DNA from: Tomocerus qinae
Taxonomy: Eukaryota > Arthropoda > Collembola > Entomobryomorpha > Tomoceridae
Reading direction: 5' to 3'
Assembly (NCBI GenBank): GCA_020055645.1
Contig: CM034546.1
Coordinates: 135,739,875 to 135,803,874 of the forward strand
Length of the DNA: 64,000 nt
How positions within the stretch are numbered: the first letter of the stretch is position 1; every line of letters begins with the position of its first letter. The notes beneath the pieces are model-generated. The model was not told the origin of the DNA and did not search any database. It saw nothing but the letters and a program-made list of their open reading frames with translations. The translations under genes were made by a program, and so were the position numbers. Below, piece after piece: positions 23,352 through 35,370 of the stretch.

Positions 23352-25318
23352 TCACCTCACATTCATTTTGTGAATGTTATTGTGAACGACTCTTGTGCAT
23401 ATCAATGTCACTAAATATTTGAGTTTCTTTACCGATATTTGAAACAAATCAAAGATACATCGGCGACCATTTTGGATAGTAAACGAAGGAAATATTTTAA
23501 TACAAAATTGCTCCACGTAAAATAGGAGAAGGGATCCAAGAAATAAATGTCCACCCAAAATAAAGATAGTATGGACCTTCATTTGTAAGTTGATGCCTAT
23601 AGGCTGACTGTCGTCATAATTCTTCATTGCATTTAATTTTTTATATGGTAGATAGTAACCTTCCTCCTCTTGTTCCTTCCAAATAACTAAAAGCCCTTCC
23701 TCCATCAATCGTTGGAAATAGGCTCGCAAATTGTGACGGTAACATGCAAAAAAAAGTAAGATAATGCGTGAGAACCTGCACTTTCTTTTGTCGGCGTGCA
23801 AAATCCGCCAGAAGAGGATTCTATTGGTATTTGTGGAACAACGAATTGGCCATAAGGTTTATCGGCGAGGCTGAATATTTTCGTAGAAAAATTAGTCACC
23901 GAATCATAAATAATTTTTTTTGGAGTTCGTGGAATATAATCTTCCTTTCTTGTGTTGTCCCTTTCCCAGTCAAAAATATAAACACTCGAGCTCATCCTTT
24001 CCAATATTTTATATTTAACGAATATGTCAGTTCTATTGTTATCTAAATTTCTCCTCCTATCTTTCTGATACAACAGCTTGTAATTATTTTCGACGAGTTC
24101 TTTGAAGTCATTGAATATTTTCTTGTCTGGGGGTGCAATGATTTCGCTAGTTATCCAAGTTGCATAGAGAGTAGTAATTACAAATCCCGTGGTTGCTACT
24201 ACCAAGAAAAAACTTCTCCTTCTGTTATAAACAACTCCCTGGTCTAAAAGAACAGCAACCAAGGAGATCAAAATCCATTTTAATTTTGAGGAGGAATTCA
24301 TCGACCCTAAAGATAAAACTAAAAATGAGATTGGGAAAAGAGAGAAGATGAGGAGCCAACAATAATCATCGAATGTATTCTGAGTTAAAACCGACAACAG
24401 GACGTCGCGGTAATTTGGGGATGGTACGCAGTAGAAGGGCATTAATTCTTCAAAGTATTCAAAGGACATCGTTTCAAGATAATTGTAAGGGTAGGTGCTC
24501 GGGTCTCGATAGGCGAACACCTCAATCCGCCCATCAAGTTGTTCTGATACAAAAATGTCACGCCTCGCATAAATTGCAGTGAAATTTAATCCATCGGCCA
24601 TAGCCTCGACAGCTCTGTACGTACGCAAACAAAGTTTCTGTCTTTTTTTCATCGCAGAATAGACAGAATTTTTACATCTGGGCATTGGAGTAGCGTGGAC
24701 GCCATCAAACTCCATATCGATTCCTCCGAATCGGCTTCCATGCAGATGTCCATTAAGAGAGTACCAAACTCTTTCCCAATCTTCATTCTCGATTTCTCTA
24801 TCGGCAACGAATCTTCTTCGTTTGTACAGATGTCCAGTCATCACTGAATGATGAGTCGAATTATCGATAATCAATACGAAAAGCGGACTGGACAGTTCAA
24901 ACTTGAGATGTTTCCAAACTTGCCATTTTTGAGTTATAACTTTACTCCTTTCATATACAATTAGGAATGTCGAAGGGAAACGATTGGTTTCTTTTCCAAA
25001 ATAATCAGAGAACAATGCAAACCTATAGTCTGGCTCCATGATAATGTTGACACTGCACACATTATTGGACAAATCACGAGGGTTGTTACGATGTCGACCG
25101 AAACGATTATGGTTATATCTGATTGAGGTGACTGTCCATGGCTGTAAGTTTTGGTTGGACAGCAAAAACTTGGTACCCCAAACAGAATTAGGAAATGTGA
25201 TCAAATTGAAGTCGCAATTTTTGTAAAATGACCAAATTCGGATAGCGTGGGTAGTACTATTAAGAATAGACAAAACCAAAACTACAGAAATTAAATTGTA
25301 ATATCCTTTGCAATTCAT
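23352..25318 (-). CDS. Divergent ionotropic receptor (IR), gene 1
   Basis: Main exon 25318-23776 plus 23722-23352, joined across a 53-bp GT..AG intron in phase 1, give 637 aa. The start is ATG 25318 (MNCKGYYNL), leading a signal peptide. IRs are variant ionotropic glutamate receptors that act as chemosensory cation channels. Visible are M1 (CWLLIFSLFPISFLVLSLG), a short pore region with LLDQGVV, M3 (FFLVVATTGFVITTLYATWITSEI), an S2 lobe (FNDFKELVENNY, then KPYGQFVVPQIPIES), the helix YFQRLMEEGLLVIW that precedes M4, and M4 (VHTIFILGGHLFLGSLLLFY). The canonical iGluR Arg/Asp ligand residues cannot be identified, as in many antennal and divergent IRs. The 53-bp gap lies exactly where the reading frame changes; it could be a true mini-intron or a frameshift. 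Confidence 0.8.
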
Positions 25319-26863
25319 TTTTAACAAAAAGGTCCAGCTTCTATATAAATCATAGATGTATAAGTTAGCGATGAGACAGAAGACGCCGTCAATCCACCTC
25401 GAACTTCGATTTAGTCAATAAAGTGACTAATACCAATTTCTCATAAGACAGTGTGAAGCGTAATATAGTATACCTCCTCTTCTTGTTGCAATCGAAGGTT
25501 ATAGGTCTATTCCTGGAAAGACGAAGTGACTTTTACAACAACTATAATGTATATAATGCATTTAGAATAACCTTTATATATGACAAGACAAACGTGGCAT
25601 TCGATTTCGAGGTAACTTGGGATTCGAGTTTGTACTTATTTGTGTTAGCTGTGTTCATCCAGTATACTTACAACTTGTATATTATAAGTAGCGTCCAGTT
25701 TGTCATCCAAGGTCTTCGTCGAATAAAGTGTTTTAATATTCCTACCTACAATAGCCATTATTTACATTTCCTGTAGTGAAACTAAAACGCCCATCATGGT
25801 TTAGAGTCTAGCATTTCCCATGTCCCTCTGGAAATATTGAAGTTAAAAAGATCAAATGTGTATCAGAAATTTGGACATGATTATATTTAGTAAGCCATGT
25901 TTTCCATATGGCTCTCAAGTCCACATTGAAAAATGTTCTAATCTTATCTTCCACTCTCTCACGTAAATCGAATATTAAAGTTGTGAAAAACCTAAACTTT
26001 TCATTTTAAAACCCAATCAAGGATTGACTCAAACCCTCGGACTTTCGACCCGTCGAAACTCAGTTTGAATGCTTTGATGGCAGAGAAAGAAATCTGCACT
26101 GCCAAGCCATATTTTGGCTGTAGGGTGCCATAGAAAAGTGCCCCGAACTAGATGCTTGACTTCTCTTTCCTTGAATTCTGGCCCAACTCGCTGCATAAGT
26201 TATGTGCGTTTTATTACACTATAAGTGAAACCTATTTATTACATAGATAAGTTTATATTTGATAAGTGTGAAGTAAGCTACGTACAGATTAATTAAAAAG
26301 TGACTGCGAGGTTTTCTTAATCTTTTAACCACTGTTGTTTTTATCTCTGAAGACCCTTTCTTTTAAAGCTAGCACTGACATTTGCCTATACCAGTTAAGT
26401 TACAGGTAGAAATATGTAAATGTTAAATATCTAGTCAATGATATAAAGTAATATACTATAGAATTATGTATGCAAATCAAAAACTAAACTCACACAAAAT
26501 AATATTAAGGTTTTATTTCTTAAAATATATATGCCTTGTTTGTAATAGTCATTAATATTGCTCATCGCATATTGCTTAATTGCTTACCCCCTCCTATCAC
26601 CTGCCTGACATTAAAATAACTCCAAATAACTGATGGATAATGTTTGATAGTATTGCTGAATATCAACTAAGAAATTAGAAATTGACTTTGACATCTCCAA
26701 AATTTCATTCTCCACACTAGTCTACAAGCAAATATATCGAATATCCTGAATTGATATATATAACTGCCTTAACCGTTTTACAATCTTAGCCTGAAAATTT
26801 CTATGCATAATCATTAAACTTGCAGACATGTTGTAGCGTATATATTCACTGGATAGAAGGATG
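25319..26863. other. Intergenic, no supported gene
   Basis: Upstream of IR gene 1. Short ORFs here have no domain features, splice context or repeat structure that I trust. Confidence 0.4.
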
Positions 26864-28045
26864 TTCACTATCCTATCACGTTCCCGGAAGTTAAGGATGT
26901 GAACCTATAAAAGGTAATGGCCATTATTAAAGTCTAAACATACAATTCATTGACTTCATAATAAACTTATTGACTCATTTACGCATGCGCAAGGTACACG
27001 TTTGATATGTCTTTATTGTAAATGCATATGACCTGTTACTGTAATAGTAACAGATCAGAATGAATATAATATCAATTCTAACCTACCTGTATGCCAGCTA
27101 AATATGCATATTACATCATTATATCATTTCATCTTCATCTATCATAAATGTTATTAGAAATGTTGTGCAAATTATTTATTGGCAGTTGCTACTGCGAATC
27201 TACCATGGTACAGCTCCACACAGAAAACTGTAATCTTGTGATAATTTCCAAACCGTATGCTAAACTGTACAAAAATAGGAAGATGGGTGCACTTCCCAAG
27301 GAGACAAAGCAGTTCGGATTCATGAACCTATCCGCATATGTTGACCATTATATGTGTATAAGCGGTCAAATAACGTTACAAATTATGCGTTTAAGTCATA
27401 CAAAGAGAACTGCTCTGCTCATCACGCAATTTCATACTCATGCTTTATAAATATCACTGGAAATCGATGTACAGATTATTTATTGCCCATTACTACTCCA
27501 TTTGTTGCAAAAGAATTAGATCTTGACCAAACCTCCAACCGTATGTCCAAAAGTCCGTTTATTCACAGAGAATGGTCAATATATGAGGACAGAACCATGA
27601 GTACGAATTGGTCTGTCTCGTTGGGAATTATACCTGTCGTCCCATTTCTGTACAATTTGACATACGGTTTGGATATTATAGCAAGATCACATTCTTCTAT
27701 GTGGGTCTGTTCCAGAGTAGCAACGCATTAGTAATTGACAATTAATAATTTGTACCTCAATTCTAGTCAGATTTATTACACAAGTAGATGAAATATTGTG
27801 ATTTATAATACTGATATATAGCTGCTACAAGTAGGTTAGAATTGATATTATATGGAGCGATGCGATGCCTTCGAATGTTTAGCTGTTACTAAAATGTTCC
27901 CGAACTGATAGACGAATGAAATGTGCATCACGCGACATGCGGAAATGAAACTATGGGTTAATGAATTCAGTGTTTACATTAACGACTAACGACATTGTTA
28001 GAAATTATTTTTACTTCCGGGAACGTGATAGAACTGTGAACGTAT
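26864..28045. repeat. Nested inverted repeats flanking an unknown ORF pair
   Basis: Outer pair: gttcactatcctatcacgtt near 26870 against a matching inverted copy (tccgggaacgtgatagaact) near 28016. Inner pair: a perfect 23-bp repeat, atataatatcaattctaacc and three more bases near 27064-27086, inverted at about 27834-27856, with weaker similarity continuing inward. Two further direct repeats of the outer arm type (gaattcagtgtttac, gaattcggtgttta) lie at 27963 and 28069. This looks like a composite or decayed inverted-repeat element. Confidence 0.55.
27148..27731 (+). pseudogene. Unknown protein, frame-broken ORF pair
   Basis: Two overlapping plus-strand ORFs (27148-27450 and 27354-27731) read as one protein if the frame shifts near 27350. 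The first part has a hydrophobic start (MLLEMLCKLFIG) and cysteines. The second has CSAHHAISYSCFINITGNRC, NxS/T sites (NIT, NWS, NLT) and a hydrophobic stretch (VSLGIIPVVPFLYNLTYG). This suggests a secreted or membrane glycoprotein. No family recognised. It lies between inner inverted repeats, so it may be cargo of a mobile element. Confidence 0.3.
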
Positions 28046-29098
28046 GGAATATGGAAACTCGGGGTAAACGAATTCGGTGTTTATATCAACGAGGCTGGAT
28101 TAAAAATTATTGTTTTACTTCCGGGATTGAGTTAGGGCAAGGGTAGGGTGGGTGACTGGCTTGGTGTTCCATCGTGATGCTGCATCCGCAGGTTAACTGA
28201 ACTTATAGACTACCTGTGAAGGCAGACATTTAAGCTAGTATGAAAGTTCCTGCACATTTGATGTACTATCGGTTCTCAGTCTCAATACTAATACATAATA
28301 CCAAATTTTTATTAGATAGATGAAGGTGTCAAGAAGATGGAAAATTCTAGGAGACAGGAAGGATGTTCCTTTATTCTAAAACCCTAATCAAGTCACTGAT
28401 CACAAATGCTTTATTTGTTAATTTTCTATTTGATAGCTTATATTATTTATTCGGGAGCAACCAAATAATCATATAGTCATTTGCTTGAGTTATATGAGTT
28501 TATTATAATTAATCCTCTTCAATATTGAGGCTAAAATCAATTCAGTCAACTATTTTTAAATTAACGTATCAACATGATTAAAAAAATGAATTGCAAATAT
28601 GGCTAACAAACCCCAGTTTTCACAAGCCATGAAAAAAATTTCAATATTCATTGGCAGACTAAAACACAACTTTTGCAAGTAGAAGAAGATAAAATGTATT
28701 GACCGAAATTTGGAAGGACGCAGCGGCGAGGACGGTAAACACAAAAAAAAATAAATATTTACAATGGTGTTCTTTACATGCATGGAATAAATGGTTGATG
28801 CTGTCTAATTTTATCAGCATTTGAAAACAGAACGTAGTACGAGATAACTTTTTTGTCCTAGTCCTAACCATCATTCCAAATTTCTGTCAATGCATTTTAT
28901 CTTCTTTTACATGCCAGATTGTAAAGCCTACCAATGGATTTACCGAAAAATTTCATACACAGCTTGTAAAAGTTTGATTTGTTTTTAATATTTGTAATCC
29001 ATTTTTTTAAAATCATGTTGATACGATACGGTTACGTAAAAATAGTAAACTGGTTTTAGCCTCAATTTTCAAGAGGTTTAATACACTCATTTGACTGG
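28046..29098. other. Intergenic, no supported gene
   Basis: AT-rich region upstream of the lectin promoter. Minus-strand hydrophobic ORFs at 28556-28874 were examined and not accepted. Confidence 0.4.
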
Positions 29099-29106
29099 TA
29101 TAAAAA
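29099..29106 (+). promoter_or_regulatory. TATA box of the ricin-B lectin gene
   Basis: TATAAAAA lies about 35 bp before an initiator-like tcagct (29135) and 83 bp before the start codon at 29182. The spacing is correct for a focused RNA polymerase II promoter. Confidence 0.55.
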
Positions 29107-29181
29107 TAAATCTCTACAGCGAAATTTATGCCATTCAGCTCATTGAGTATGTACCAATTGAAATAATTACTTAATTCAACA

Positions 29182-31549
29182 ATGAAACCTTACTTTGCAA
29201 TTTGGCTCTGCCTGTTGTCATCATCGTCAGCTCTTACTACAAATAGTAAGTCCTAAACCTTACATGGAATTAAAATAGAATATTTTTTGTGAATTCGAAT
29301 ATTTTTGAGACAATTCAAACATAATTGAGAATAATATTTGATAACATATTATTTAGAACATTCAAATATTGCTTTTAGCACTAGACTACCCGTCTAATCT
29401 TAAACTAAAAGAATAACTTCGGTGCGGTTGCAAAAGATTTAACACAACGAAAAACAACAACAAAAATTTATTTCGGTAAAATCGGATTAGTGGAGGGGAG
29501 AAAATTGTAGTCGTAGACGGTTACTCGTAGGACTGATTGATTTTTGCTACAAGCAAAATTATTTTGGCTTGACATGACTAAAATTACTAATAGTTTCATG
29601 TTGACATAGGGACTCAATACTCAATTTTGACAATATGCTTACACCAAATTCATGAAATAATATTATGCTATTTCCAAAAATTGTATTATATTGATAAAAA
29701 CATTTGAGTTGAAAATATTTTTCAGGCAAATTCCTGCTCAAACCTTTTATTTTCAAAAAATTAAAACGGTTCAAATTATTTCTAGAAAATATTTTATCCT
29801 CATGTGCCCCAGAATCATGTGTATTCTGAAAATTGTATTGGTGACCTGTAATACTTAGTACATATATAGCACTATATGGCACGAACCTCTAGTCGCTTAT
29901 AGCTTGCAATTCAGCTTATAGCATTTCATGATAAATATGAACCCATGAAACAAAAGGTTTAACCTTTTCTAAGTTTCTAAAAGTTGCAAATAAAAATTGT
30001 TAAAAAATTTAAGGTTAGCGTTCTATTGAATTAAAACGCTATTCTCAGTCTAAATCTTCTATATTTGATTGGTTTGTCTAGTAGTTTTAGACGGACCACG
30101 TCATTATGCGTGGTAAAAACATAAAACATTACCTTTTCAAAAAATTTAACATATAATATTAAAACACATTGCTTTAATTGTTCTTTGCATGAACTCTGCT
30201 GAAACTGAAACTTAATAATATTAATAATTATATTATATATAATTACTTAATAATTATAATAATAAACCATTGCAAAACGGAAATATAATGGCAAATAAAT
30301 TCATTATCCTATCAAATTTTCACTCACTTCCCCTTTCAGGGGATGACTGTATTTTATTTAGTAGTGTCTGTTTTGACGTATCAGCTTTCAATCGAGCTAT
30401 CGCGCGACATTGTACGATGGATAGAAGCAAAGTTACATATTCATTTTAAGCGAATTTTAATTTCTGAACCCCTCCCCCAGTCAGGGGGTGCGACCCATTT
30501 TGCCCATTTACAAACTCGGCTATCCTGCAGATTGTATCCTGAAAATCTGATCTGTTTGGCTAAAAGGTGTTGTGCAAAAGATTAACCGAACAGACAGAAA
30601 AACATGCAAACATACAACTGGAAATAGTATAGTATACAGAGAAGATGTACTTCTCTGAATAATTATGAATATGAATGATACAAAAAGTGCAATATGCTTA
30701 ATATTAATATTAATCATTATTGTAGAAAAATTGAATCCATTACATAAATTACAGTACCTACGCAGTACACATTCATACATACACAGTCTATTTGCTCGCT
30801 TTCTGAACACTACTGAATATTCTTAATACTAAAATTATTGAAAAAAAGTCAAATGTTCTATTTCTTGTATTTTAATTTCAAGAAAATAGGATGCTTTAAA
30901 AATTGCGGATAGGTATTTACTTTTCACCTATAATCGTTCGATTTGATTTAGTTGAAACTCTGAAATTTTATTTCCATGCTGGTATTACCAGCTATAAATT
31001 ATGTTACGTCAAAATAAAGCGTAAGTTAATATGGTTAGGGATAATTGTCATTTAAAGTGATGTTAATTGTATGTGATGTATTGCGTTAATTTTGAAAAAC
31101 ATTGTGGTAGGTCCAAAAATTGTCGAAATACTTGCACCAGCCTCTCCTCAACAATGGATTGTTACACCTGTTGGGTCTGATGACGAAGGCACAACTGTTC
31201 AAAAAAAAACGGGAATTATTGTGTCGACAACATTAATGGACACTACGATAATGGCAATCAAATTGTACAGTCCATTTGTGTCTCCAATGCTAATCAAAAA
31301 TGGGTGATCATACAAAAAGGTCGACACTTTTCACTCAAAAACATTTCCACCAGAAAGTGCATTGCCGTTCAGTACGGATCCGTAAGTGACGGAGCTAAAC
31401 TAATCCAATGGTCATGTAATGGTGACCAAGATCAAGATTGGCGCTACGAGAATGTTCATTTAATAAACAGAAATTCTGGAAAATGCCTGGATTCAGAGAT
31501 ATTTTGGGATCCAAATAATCAGCAATTGCAACAAGGGACATGCCGTTAG
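29182..31549 (+). pseudogene. Secreted ricin B-type beta-trefoil lectin, frame broken in a 9-A run
   Basis: Exon 1, 29182-29245, encodes a signal peptide (MKPYFAIWLCLLSSSSALTT) and ends in phase 1 at GTAAGT. Exon 2 runs 31111-31549 after a 1.87-kb intron. Reading exon 2 in the spliced frame fails after a run of nine adenines (31201-31209). One more base in that run would restore the frame used by the rest of the exon, which holds trefoil repeats with NQKW and QDQDW (QxW-type) motifs, GAKLIQWSCNGD and NRNSGKCLD. The resulting size, about 167 aa, is one complete beta-trefoil. Such domains bind galactose-type sugars and are only the carbohydrate-binding module; no catalytic toxin domain is present. 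The break may be a real inactivating deletion or an assembly error in a homopolymer. Confidence 0.7.
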
Positions 31550-31921
31550 GACACAGAGATAAATACTGCATCGATGTAGATTATTAGCATGAACATTTTT
31601 TAATGTATTGGTTGCTATATTCATTTTTCCATAGTCAAAAGATTCCATATCAATGTTTAGTTAAGCATTAATTAAGTAAAGTGTATTCTGAAAGATATAT
31701 ATATATTAGTTTTGCGATTGTGTAACATAATGTTAATATGTAAGTGAACATGATGTGAATGTAATTTACAAAATTTTCAGTTGTTATAGGTTTACTCTTG
31801 CCAAAAGCATTTAAAGAAAATCAACAGAAAAGTCATTGAAAATACATATATTTTAATCATTTCCATAATTTTTAAATAAAGAAGTTAATCAAAAATTAAT
31901 CAGAATCCTTACTTTATCGCT
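31550..31921. other. 3' flank of the lectin gene
   Basis: AT-rich, with AATAAA near 31875. No other feature. Confidence 0.35.
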
Positions 31922-31935
31922 TTGCACGTGTCAGT

Positions 31936-32095
31936 TTTTAGCAAAATGGAAATCATTTTTAGCAAAATAGAAATCATTTTTAGCAAAGTGGTAATCATTT
32001 TTAGCAAAATGGAAATCCTTTTTAGCAAAGTGGAAATCATTTTTAGCAAAGTGGAAATCATTTTTAGAAAAGTGAAAATCATTTTTAGCAGAATA
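31936..32095. repeat. 21-bp tandem repeat, about 7-8 copies
   Basis: Copies of ttttagcaaaatggaaatcat with A/G variation (agcaaagtgg). Both strands stay open because the unit is a multiple of three, which produces artefactual repeat proteins on each strand. Confidence 0.9.
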
Positions 32096-32205
32096 ATTTT
32101 CCCACACAGTCAACAGTTACAATATTGTCTACACCTCTCAACAAATTTTAAACCACATCCAATTGGCTCACATCAAATGTTTGTTTTGCATTCTGTATGC
32201 AAATA

Positions 32206-32728
32206 AATTGTTTTTTATCCGATGTTTGATTAAATTAATAAATTTATTAGTAGAATTTTTCAATCGTTGGATATTTTGAAACTTTTGTAAAATCCCTATA
32301 ATTAAATCTTTGAAGTTTAGTATCATGGTGTGTCATGATTTAGGGTTATATATTTTGTAATTTATAATTTTTAGGATAATAATGACGGAAGGAACTTGAA
32401 TTACTTCAAGCTTGTTGACGAGACTAAGGTGAAGTGTACAAAAAATTAAAAATTAATATATTTAATCGGTTCTTGGAAAAATAAAGAATTCTGTAAATAT
32501 GATAGGCAGCATGGAGACCATATTATGATAAACATCATTAAGGCTCATTTTAAAGCAACATTCTACATTCCTACTAATAATTTTGGAATTTCTTGAATTA
32601 ACGTTTTCATAATTGATAAAGAAAATTCTAGTTTTCCTTATATTAGTAGTACTAATATTATGCCAAGTGAATGGAGAATGAATGATTATGATAGACAGTT
32701 TGTTAGTTTGTGAGCAGAACAATTGGAT
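32206..32728. other. No supported feature
   Basis: AT-rich DNA between the 21-bp array and the possible LTR. Confidence 0.35.
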
Positions 32729-34160
32729 TGTTATGTACGGGTTCTCCCCCCGTACAATATTGTCGCGTTAAAGAATTCGGTTTGTGAAAAAATCTTCTGT
32801 ATAAAACCTTTGGGTTGTACTTGTAAATAGATTGGAAGTTTATTTCCGTAAATATGTATGACAGAGCATGTGGAGTAGGCAAACTGTGTAGTAGTAGAGT
32901 TCTGTGTCGTTTATTATATATGTATTTATAACTCCCCAGTTATGTAACCAAGGTCATGAATGTGTTGTGTTATGTATGCATACAATTTAGTTAAATCACT
33001 AAATACAGAGATTAGTGCAGTTCTGTTTATCTACGCTCTTAATGCAAATTTATAAAGGGAGTGACCCCAATATTGCATTATTATCTCTCATGTACTTTGA
33101 TCTCAGTGCATAGGCATTACAGAGAGTACTGTTTCAAACGACGACTTATTTATAAACGACCTATGCATTACATAAATAATTACTCTGTGTATAGCAATTA
33201 TTTATTAATTATTATACACTTATATTTGGGCTACGTGGTATACTACATGACACACTACTCACTACCCACTGTCAAACATTAAATGTCCGGTTTAATAAAT
33301 ATTCCTTCTAAAAGGTTAGTATAAAATAGAAATAAATAAATAGATAAAATAAATTATCGAAAACATCTACAAGGTATGTTGTTCTATTATTTATATTATT
33401 ATTGTTACCAATGGGAATCTGTGAGAACTATTTTAGTTATGATGTATATCAGCTGAACGCAAAGGGATAATGTATTGAATGTTGAAATAAAAGAAAAAAG
33501 CAAACACAGAATCTAAGTCAGGAAGCTGACCGAGTCGTAAGGGTTTAGATTTAGAGTCTTATCATCTTAAGACATTCCTTGTTCATGTGTACCTGTGTTA
33601 TGTGTTTGAAGATACTAGAGGACGGAGAATTAACGGGGATGTACAATAATTGATCTCAATTCTCAATTGGCGTAGCAGGTGCGAAAAGAATTTCACGGAG
33701 GATCAAATGGCCGTGTAGCAGCATAATTTTGTCACCATAGCCTTTTAATCAGGTATACTAAAGCAATAAACAATATCAGCATCAAATTTAAGAACATCAT
33801 TGTCATTAATGTAATTTTTACAGGACCTGCTGTGCGAACATAATCGTAAGATAGAGCATATTGGACCCGAGGGAATCTTGTAGTGCCAGCTATCAGAGGT
33901 CGTTGATTGATGAATAAAGTACCCGTTGACAATAGTCAGGCATAGGGTCATAAGGTCGGTGTAATGTAGTATAATAGGTTATAAGTATAATATGTTAATA
34001 ATAAGGTTCTGTCATATATTGACTATAGGAATGGTTTTCTCCCAGTAGTCATTAAGACATTGTGTTAGGTTGCCGAATGTAGTTAATTCATGTTGATTGG
34101 CACCGCCAATCATAGTACAATTTACTGACGACCACGGGACGGGTATGAAGTGGTGCATCA
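32729..34160 (-). mobile_element. Possible retroelement remnant (LTR-like block and glycoprotein-like ORF ends)
   Basis: On the minus strand, 34160-33730 holds two short ORF pieces. One is rich in Cys, Asn and NxT sites, and the other ends in a hydrophobic anchor (ITLMTMMFLNLMLILFIALV). That is the shape of the C-terminal end of an envelope-type glycoprotein. Beyond it, 33645-32729 begins and ends with TGTACATCCCCG and CGTACATAACA, LTR-like TG..CA ends. No gag, protease or polymerase is present, no second LTR was seen, and the pieces are out of frame with each other. It is a relic at most. Confidence 0.25.
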
Positions 34161-34203
34161 TAGTTTTTGAAGATTGAATTAGATCAAAGGTAGGGTGTAA
34201 ATA

Positions 34204-34240
34204 ACCCTTACAACCTGATGGTCCTGTCAGGTTGTAAGGT
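34204..34240. repeat. Stem-loop at the left edge of the minisatellite
   Basis: aacccttacaacctga and tcaggttgtaaggtt form a 13- to 15-bp stem around a short loop, just before the tandem array starts. Confidence 0.6.
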
Positions 34241-34254
34241 TTTGCTGGAAAATG

Positions 34255-35370
34255 GTATAAAGGTTAATTACAAAATGATGTAAGGGTTATTACAAAATGA
34301 TGTAAGGGTATTATTACTAAATGATGTAAGGGTTATTACAAAATGATGTAAGGGTTATTACAAAATGATGTTAGGGTTATTACAAAATGATGCAAGGGTT
34401 AAAATTATGTTACAGTTTGTTACAAAATGTTTTAAGGTATAAAATGATGTAATGGTTTGTTGCAAAATGATGTTAGGGTTAATTACAAAATGATGTAAGG
34501 GTTAATTACAAAATGATGCAAGGGTTAAAATGATGTTACGGTTTGTTACAAAATGTTTTAAGGTATAAAATGATGTAATGGTTTGTTGCAAAATGATGTT
34601 AGGGTTAATTACAAAATGATGCAAGGGTTAAAATGATGTTACGGTTTGTTACAAAATGTTTTAAGGTATAAAATGATGTAATGGTTTGTTGCAAAATGAT
34701 GTTAGGGTTAATTACAAAATGATGTAAGGGTTAATTATAAAATGATGTAAGAGTTAATTACAAAATGATGCAAGGGTTAAAATGATGTTACGGTTTGTTA
34801 CAAAATTTTTTAAGGTATAAAATGATGTAATGGTTTGTTGCAAAATGATGTTAGGGTTAATTACAAAATGATGTAAGGGTTAATTACAAAATGATGTAAG
34901 GGTTAATTACAAAATGATGTAAGGGTTAATTACAAAATGGTGTAAGGGTTAATTACAAAATGATGCAAGGGTTAAAATGATGTTACGGTTTGTTACAAAA
35001 TGTTTTAAGGTATAAAATGATGTAATGGTTTGTTGCAAAATGATGTAAGGGTTTGTTACAAAATGTTGTAAGGGTTAATTACAAAATGATGTAAGGGTTT
35101 GGTACAAAATGATGTAAGGGTTATTACAAAATGATGTAAGGGTTATTTCAGAATGATGTTAGGGTTATTACAAAATGATGTTAGGGTTAATTACAAAATG
35201 ATGTAAGGGTTTGTTACAAAATGATGTAAGGGTTTGTTACAAAATGTTGTAAGGGTTAATTACAAATAGATGTAAGGGTATAAGTTACAAAATAATGTTA
35301 GGGTTAATTACAAAATGATGTAAGGGTATATGTTACAAAATAATGTAAGGGTTTGGTACAAAATGATGTA
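34255..35370. repeat. Minisatellite with 22/23-bp unit and higher-order structure
   Basis: About 50 copies of a unit close to taagggttaattacaaaatgatg. A distinct block (gcaagggttaaaatgatgttacggtttgttac, then ttttaaggtataaaatgatgtaatgg) recurs at about 34391, 34522, 34622, 34769 and 34966, with differing numbers of simple units between copies. That is a higher-order repeat produced by unequal exchange. Confidence 0.92.

Noticed and set aside
25453..25776. Plus-strand 107-codon ORF upstream of the ionotropic receptor
   Set aside because: No ATG at its start, aromatic-rich AT translation, no splice or domain evidence.
28556..28874. Overlapping hydrophobic minus-strand ORFs, considered as a chemoreceptor fragment
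   Set aside because: Hydrophobicity is expected from T-rich DNA. No WCP or C-terminal chemoreceptor pattern is present.
30343..30810. ORFs on both strands in the lectin intron, with a cccctcccccagtcaggggg hairpin
   Set aside because: No recognisable protein, and the small hairpin alone is too weak to call.
31922..32206. Repeat proteins on both strands (SKMEIIF / KNDFHFA)
   Set aside because: They are artefacts of the 21-bp tandem repeat, which is a multiple of three.
34255..35370. CRISPR-like look of regularly spaced repeats, and telomere-like ttagggtta motifs
   Set aside because: Units are contiguous with no unique spacers, the host is eukaryotic, and the TTAGGG match is incidental within a longer unit.
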